Positions 5,137 to 8,117 of a stretch of DNA of 8,117 nt are shown one piece after another. Numbering within the stretch: the stretch's first letter is position 1; every line of letters starts with the position of its first letter. The DNA is from GCA-002722245 sp964230605 (lineage in GTDB: Bacteria; Bacteroidota; Bacteroidia; Flavobacteriales_C; GCA-002722245): the NCBI GenBank assembly GCA_964230605.1, contig CAXRIN010000035.1, forward strand, positions 1 through 8,117. The letters run 5' to 3'. Made by a program: the position numbers and the translations under genes. Below the pieces are notes generated by a model, which saw nothing but the letters and a program-made list of their open reading frames with translations, did not search any database and was not told where the DNA came from.

Positions 5137-7938
5137 ATGGCTAAAGAAAAGCTTTTTTTAATCGATGCATTTGCTATTATTTTTCGTTCCTATTTTGGCT
5201 TTGGAAATAATCAAAGATATAATTCAAAAGGACTAAATACCTCCGTTACATTAGGGTTTTGCAATACTCTTTTGGAGGTTTTAAATAAACAAAAGCCAAC
5301 TCATATTGCAGTTGTTTTTGATGCTCCAGGCGATACCTTCAGAAATGAAATGTTTCCTGAATACAAAGCACACAGAAATGAAACGCCTGAGGATATTAAA
5401 GTATCCATTCCTTATGTTAAAAGACTAATTGAATCGTTTAATATTCCAATTATTGAGAAAGTTGGATATGAAGCGGATGATATAATAGGAACTATCGCTA
5501 AAAAGGCCGAAAAAGAAGGTTTTGTAACCTATATGATGACGCCGGATAAAGATTTTGCTCAATTGGTTTCAGATAATATTTTCATGTATCGTCCAGGTAA
5601 AGGAGGGAAACCGGCTGAAGTTTGGGGGATTCCTGAAGTACAAGAAAAATTTGAAGTAAATACGCCTGATCAAGTTATTGATATTTTAGGGATGTGGGGA
5701 GATTCTGCCGATAATATACCGGGAATTCCAGGTATAGGAGAGAAGACTTCAAAAAAATTAGTTCAAGCATATGGATCACTTGAAGGACTTTTGGAAAATA
5801 CCGATGATTTAAAAGGTAAACAAAAGGAAAACGTAATCAATTTTGGTGAGCAAGGATTGTTATCCAAGAAATTAGCAACAATTGTAACAGATGCGCCGGT
5901 TGAATTTGATTTTGATCAAATGGTAATTGATAACTGGAATGAAGAAGCTTTATTAGAGCTGTTTTCTGAAATGGAATTCCGAACGCTTGCCAAAAGAGTT
6001 TTAGGTGCAGATATTTCCAATACTGCTCAAACTAGCCCTTCGGTTCAACCAACAACATCTAACGGACAGCTAGATCTTTTTGCTAGTGCTGAGGAAACTA
6101 TTGATACAGATGATCATTTACCTGAAGGAGATATTAAGACAATTGATGATGTTGAGCACGATTATAAGTTAGTTGACTCGGATAATGAAATTCAATCTTT
6201 AATAGCTGATTTAGAAAAACAAGAGGCTTTTTGTTTTGATACGGAAACAACAGGTCTTGATGCATTAACTGCTGAAATTGTTGGGTTAGCTTTTTCATGG
6301 GAAGCACATAAAGGTTATTACGTTTATATAAATAAAGGTGATGAGCAGCGAGTTTTGGATATGTTTAAGCCGCTTTTTTCTAATCCAAAAACATTAAAAG
6401 TTGCACAGAATATAAAGTACGATATGAACGTGCTAAAGAAGTACGGTATAGAAATAGAAGGCAAGATGTTTGATACCATGTTAGCGCATTACCTCTTACA
6501 GCCAGATATGAAACATAACATGGACTTTTTAGCGGAAACTTATTTGAATTACCGTCCTGTTTCAATTGAAAGGCTTATTGGTAAGAAAGGTAAGAATCAA
6601 CTTTCTATGAGAGATGCTGATAAGTCTGCAATTACTAAATATGCTGCTGAAGATGCTGATATTACATGGCAATTAATGGAGAAATTCAATCCTTTGCTCG
6701 ATCAAAAGGAAGTAAGAAGTTTATTTGAGGATATTGAAATGCCATTAGTTGCTGTTTTATCTGCAATGGAGAACAATGGTGTTAGCTTAAATTCTGAAAC
6801 TTTAAAAGAATATTCAGTTGAATTAGAAGCGGAAATTGAAAAACTTGAAAAGTCCGTAATTGAACAAGCTGGAGAAGATTTTAATGTGTCTTCTCCTAAA
6901 CAACTAGGAGTGGTGCTTTTTGAAAATATGAAAATTGACGAAAAGGCTAAGAAAACTAAATCCGGACAATATTCTACTTCGGAAGAAACGCTTCAAAAAT
7001 TAGCTGGGAAGCACCCAATTATTGATGATATTTTGGAGTATCGACAGTTGAAAAAATTAAAATCAACTTATGTTGATGCTTTGCCAGAGTTAGTGAGCGA
7101 AAAAACAGGGAAAATTCACACAACCTACAGTCAAGCAGTTGCTGCAACAGGAAGGCTATCATCAGTGAATCCAAACCTTCAAAATATTCCGATTAAAACC
7201 GAAAAAGGTAGAAAGGTAAGAGCCGCGTTTGTCCCAAGTGAAGGGAATGAGCTTTTTGCGGCAGATTATTCTCAGGTTGAATTACGATTAATGGCTGAAA
7301 TGAGTGGTGATAAAAATATGGTAGAAGCATTTCAAAACCGACATGATATTCACACCGCCACAGCAGCAAAAGTATTTGGTGTTTCAATGGAAGAAGTAGA
7401 TCGTGAAATGAGAAGCAAAGCCAAGATGGTTAACTTCGGAATCATTTATGGGATTTCTGCTTTCGGATTGAGTCAGCGATTAAACATTAAAAGAGGTGAA
7501 GCTAAGGATTTAATTGAAGGATATTTTGCAACTTACCCAGGAGTAAAACAATTCATGGAGGATGCTGTTGATGGCGCTAAAGAAAAAGGATATGTACAAA
7601 CTATTTTAAAGCGAAAGCGATTCTTAAAAGATATTAATTCTAAAAACGCCGTTGTTAGAGGGTACGCTGAACGAAACGCTATAAACGCACCAATTCAAGG
7701 ATCGGCAGCTGATATTATTAAAGTTGCAATGATTAATATTCACAAGGAAATGAAGTCTCAAAATTTAAAATCTAAAATGATTTTACAAGTTCATGATGAA
7801 TTAGTTTTCGACGTAGTTCCAGAAGAAAAAGATGTCATTGCCAAACTAGCAAAAGAGCAAATGGAAAACGCTGTTAAAACAACAGTTCCATTGGAAGTTG
7901 AAGGAGCATTTGGATCAAACTGGCTTGAAGCACATTAG
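5137..7938 (+). CDS. polA: DNA polymerase I (5'-3' exo, 3'-5' exo and polymerase)
   Basis: A 933-residue, full-length family A polymerase for Okazaki-fragment maturation and repair. The 5'-3' nuclease domain (about 1-290) has its acidic residues: D10, D62, E112, D114, D115, D137, D139, D189 and D192, with the helix-hairpin-helix PGIPGIGEKTS near 195-205. The proofreading domain is intact, unlike in Taq: D368 and E370 in DTETTG, D429 in KYDMN, and Y502/D506 in KYAAEDAD. The polymerase domain has motif A D710 (DYSQVE), motif B R759, K763 and F767 (RSKAKMVNFG, F as in E. coli F762), and motif C H886-D887-E888 (QVHDE). Between the nuclease and exonuclease domains is a polar linker (about 290-345) with QLDLF at 311-315. 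The start MAKEKLFLID fits the family. It begins 116 nt after the kinase gene and ends 25 bp from a convergent gene. Confidence 0.98.
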   Translation: MAKEKLFLIDAFAIIFRSYFGFGNNQRYNSKGLNTSVTLGFCNTLLEVLNKQKPTHIAVVFDAPGDTFRNEMFPEYKAHRNETPEDIKVSIPYVKRLIESFNIPIIEKVGYEADDIIGTIAKKAEKEGFVTYMMTPDKDFAQLVSDNIFMYRPGKGGKPAEVWGIPEVQEKFEVNTPDQVIDILGMWGDSADNIPGIPGIGEKTSKKLVQAYGSLEGLLENTDDLKGKQKENVINFGEQGLLSKKLATIVTDAPVEFDFDQMVIDNWNEEALLELFSEMEFRTLAKRVLGADISNTAQTSPSVQPTTSNGQLDLFASAEETIDTDDHLPEGDIKTIDDVEHDYKLVDSDNEIQSLIADLEKQEAFCFDTETTGLDALTAEIVGLAFSWEAHKGYYVYINKGDEQRVLDMFKPLFSNPKTLKVAQNIKYDMNVLKKYGIEIEGKMFDTMLAHYLLQPDMKHNMDFLAETYLNYRPVSIERLIGKKGKNQLSMRDADKSAITKYAAEDADITWQLMEKFNPLLDQKEVRSLFEDIEMPLVAVLSAMENNGVSLNSETLKEYSVELEAEIEKLEKSVIEQAGEDFNVSSPKQLGVVLFENMKIDEKAKKTKSGQYSTSEETLQKLAGKHPIIDDILEYRQLKKLKSTYVDALPELVSEKTGKIHTTYSQAVAATGRLSSVNPNLQNIPIKTEKGRKVRAAFVPSEGNELFAADYSQVELRLMAEMSGDKNMVEAFQNRHDIHTATAAKVFGVSMEEVDREMRSKAKMVNFGIIYGISAFGLSQRLNIKRGEAKDLIEGYFATYPGVKQFMEDAVDGAKEKGYVQTILKRKRFLKDINSKNAVVRGYAERNAINAPIQGSAADIIKVAMINIHKEMKSQNLKSKMILQVHDELVFDVVPEEKDVIAKLAKEQMENAVKTTVPLEVEGAFGSNWLEAH

Positions 7939-7963
7939 CTCACATTTTTTTAGTGCTAGTCAC

Positions 7964-8117
7964 CTAATTCTTTCGTAGCGGATTTCCTTTTACCAAATGC
8001 CAATCCACCCACGCGTTGGTTTGTTTGATGGAGTTGGGGCGGAGGATTATTTTTTTGGTGCTATCAAGTAGGTACATGGTTGGGGTGCCGAAAACGTGGT
8101 AGTTTTGGGCGATGGGG
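7964..8117 (-). CDS. C-terminal part of a thioredoxin-fold protein (TlpA/redoxin-like), partial
   Basis: A minus-strand frame enters from the right edge and runs 50 codons to a TAG at 7966-7964. It reads ...NYHVFGTPTMYLLDSTKK, then IILRPNSIKQTNAWVDWHLV and ends GNPLRKN. The GTPT segment followed by a beta-strand LLD and a charged turn is the cis-proline region and final strand of a thioredoxin fold, as in TlpA/ResA-like or DUF5106-type thiol-disulfide proteins of Bacteroidota. The catalytic CxxC and any signal peptide would lie outside the window, so activity and location cannot be judged. It converges on polA with 25 bp between the stops and no clear terminator. Its codons end in G or C at 30 of 50 positions, against 5 of the first 40 in the bacilliredoxin gene. 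Confidence 0.75.
   Translation of the reverse strand, partial: PIAQNYHVFGTPTMYLLDSTKKIILRPNSIKQTNAWVDWHLVKGNPLRKN

Noticed and set aside
7939..7963. T run between polA and the convergent gene, considered as a terminator.
   Set aside because: No stem of useful length precedes it; CAC/GTG around the T run is too weak to call.

Overview
The window reads as ordinary chromosome of a low-GC member of the Bacteroidota, most likely a flavobacterium-like marine or environmental lineage. The support is A/T-rich third codon positions, absence of Shine-Dalgarno sequences before the starts, TAnnTTTG-type -7 promoter boxes, a lipoprotein glutaminyl cyclase of the type found in this phylum, and a bacilliredoxin beginning MYPAE. 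Species cannot be named from the sequence.

Layout. Positions 1-24 hold what is probably the first 8 codons of a minus-strand gene leaving the window. Positions 25-355 have no recognisable gene; they contain an A/T-rich inverted repeat next to that start and some weak hairpins. A strong intrinsic terminator (356-390) closes the minus-strand bacilliredoxin gene (408-815). A 149-bp divergent promoter region (816-964) separates it from the plus-strand run: cysteinyl-tRNA synthetase (cysS, 965-2434), an M28/glutaminyl-cyclase-like lipoprotein (2422-3402, overlapping cysS by 13 nt), a soluble PAS-GAF histidine kinase (3452-5020) and full-length DNA polymerase I (polA, 5137-7938). At the right edge a convergent minus-strand gene enters (7964-8117). 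Only its C-terminal 50 residues are present; they look like the end of a thioredoxin-fold protein and are clearly richer in G+C than the rest.

How the genes relate. The bacilliredoxin and CysRS are divergently transcribed and both concern cysteine/thiols (protein de-bacillithiolation and Cys-tRNA charging), so shared control is possible but unproven. The cyclase overlaps cysS and is probably translationally coupled to it; it would act in the envelope on N-terminal glutamine of exported proteins. The kinase has no response regulator beside it. polA carries all three enzyme domains with catalytic residues intact and a sliding-clamp-type QLDLF motif in the interdomain linker.

I do not see a new defence, mobile or secretion system. 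The points most worth a second look are the PolA linker motif, a 21-bp tandem duplication that builds the cyclase signal peptide across the cysS stop codon, the inverted repeats in the two upstream regions, and the compositional break after polA.
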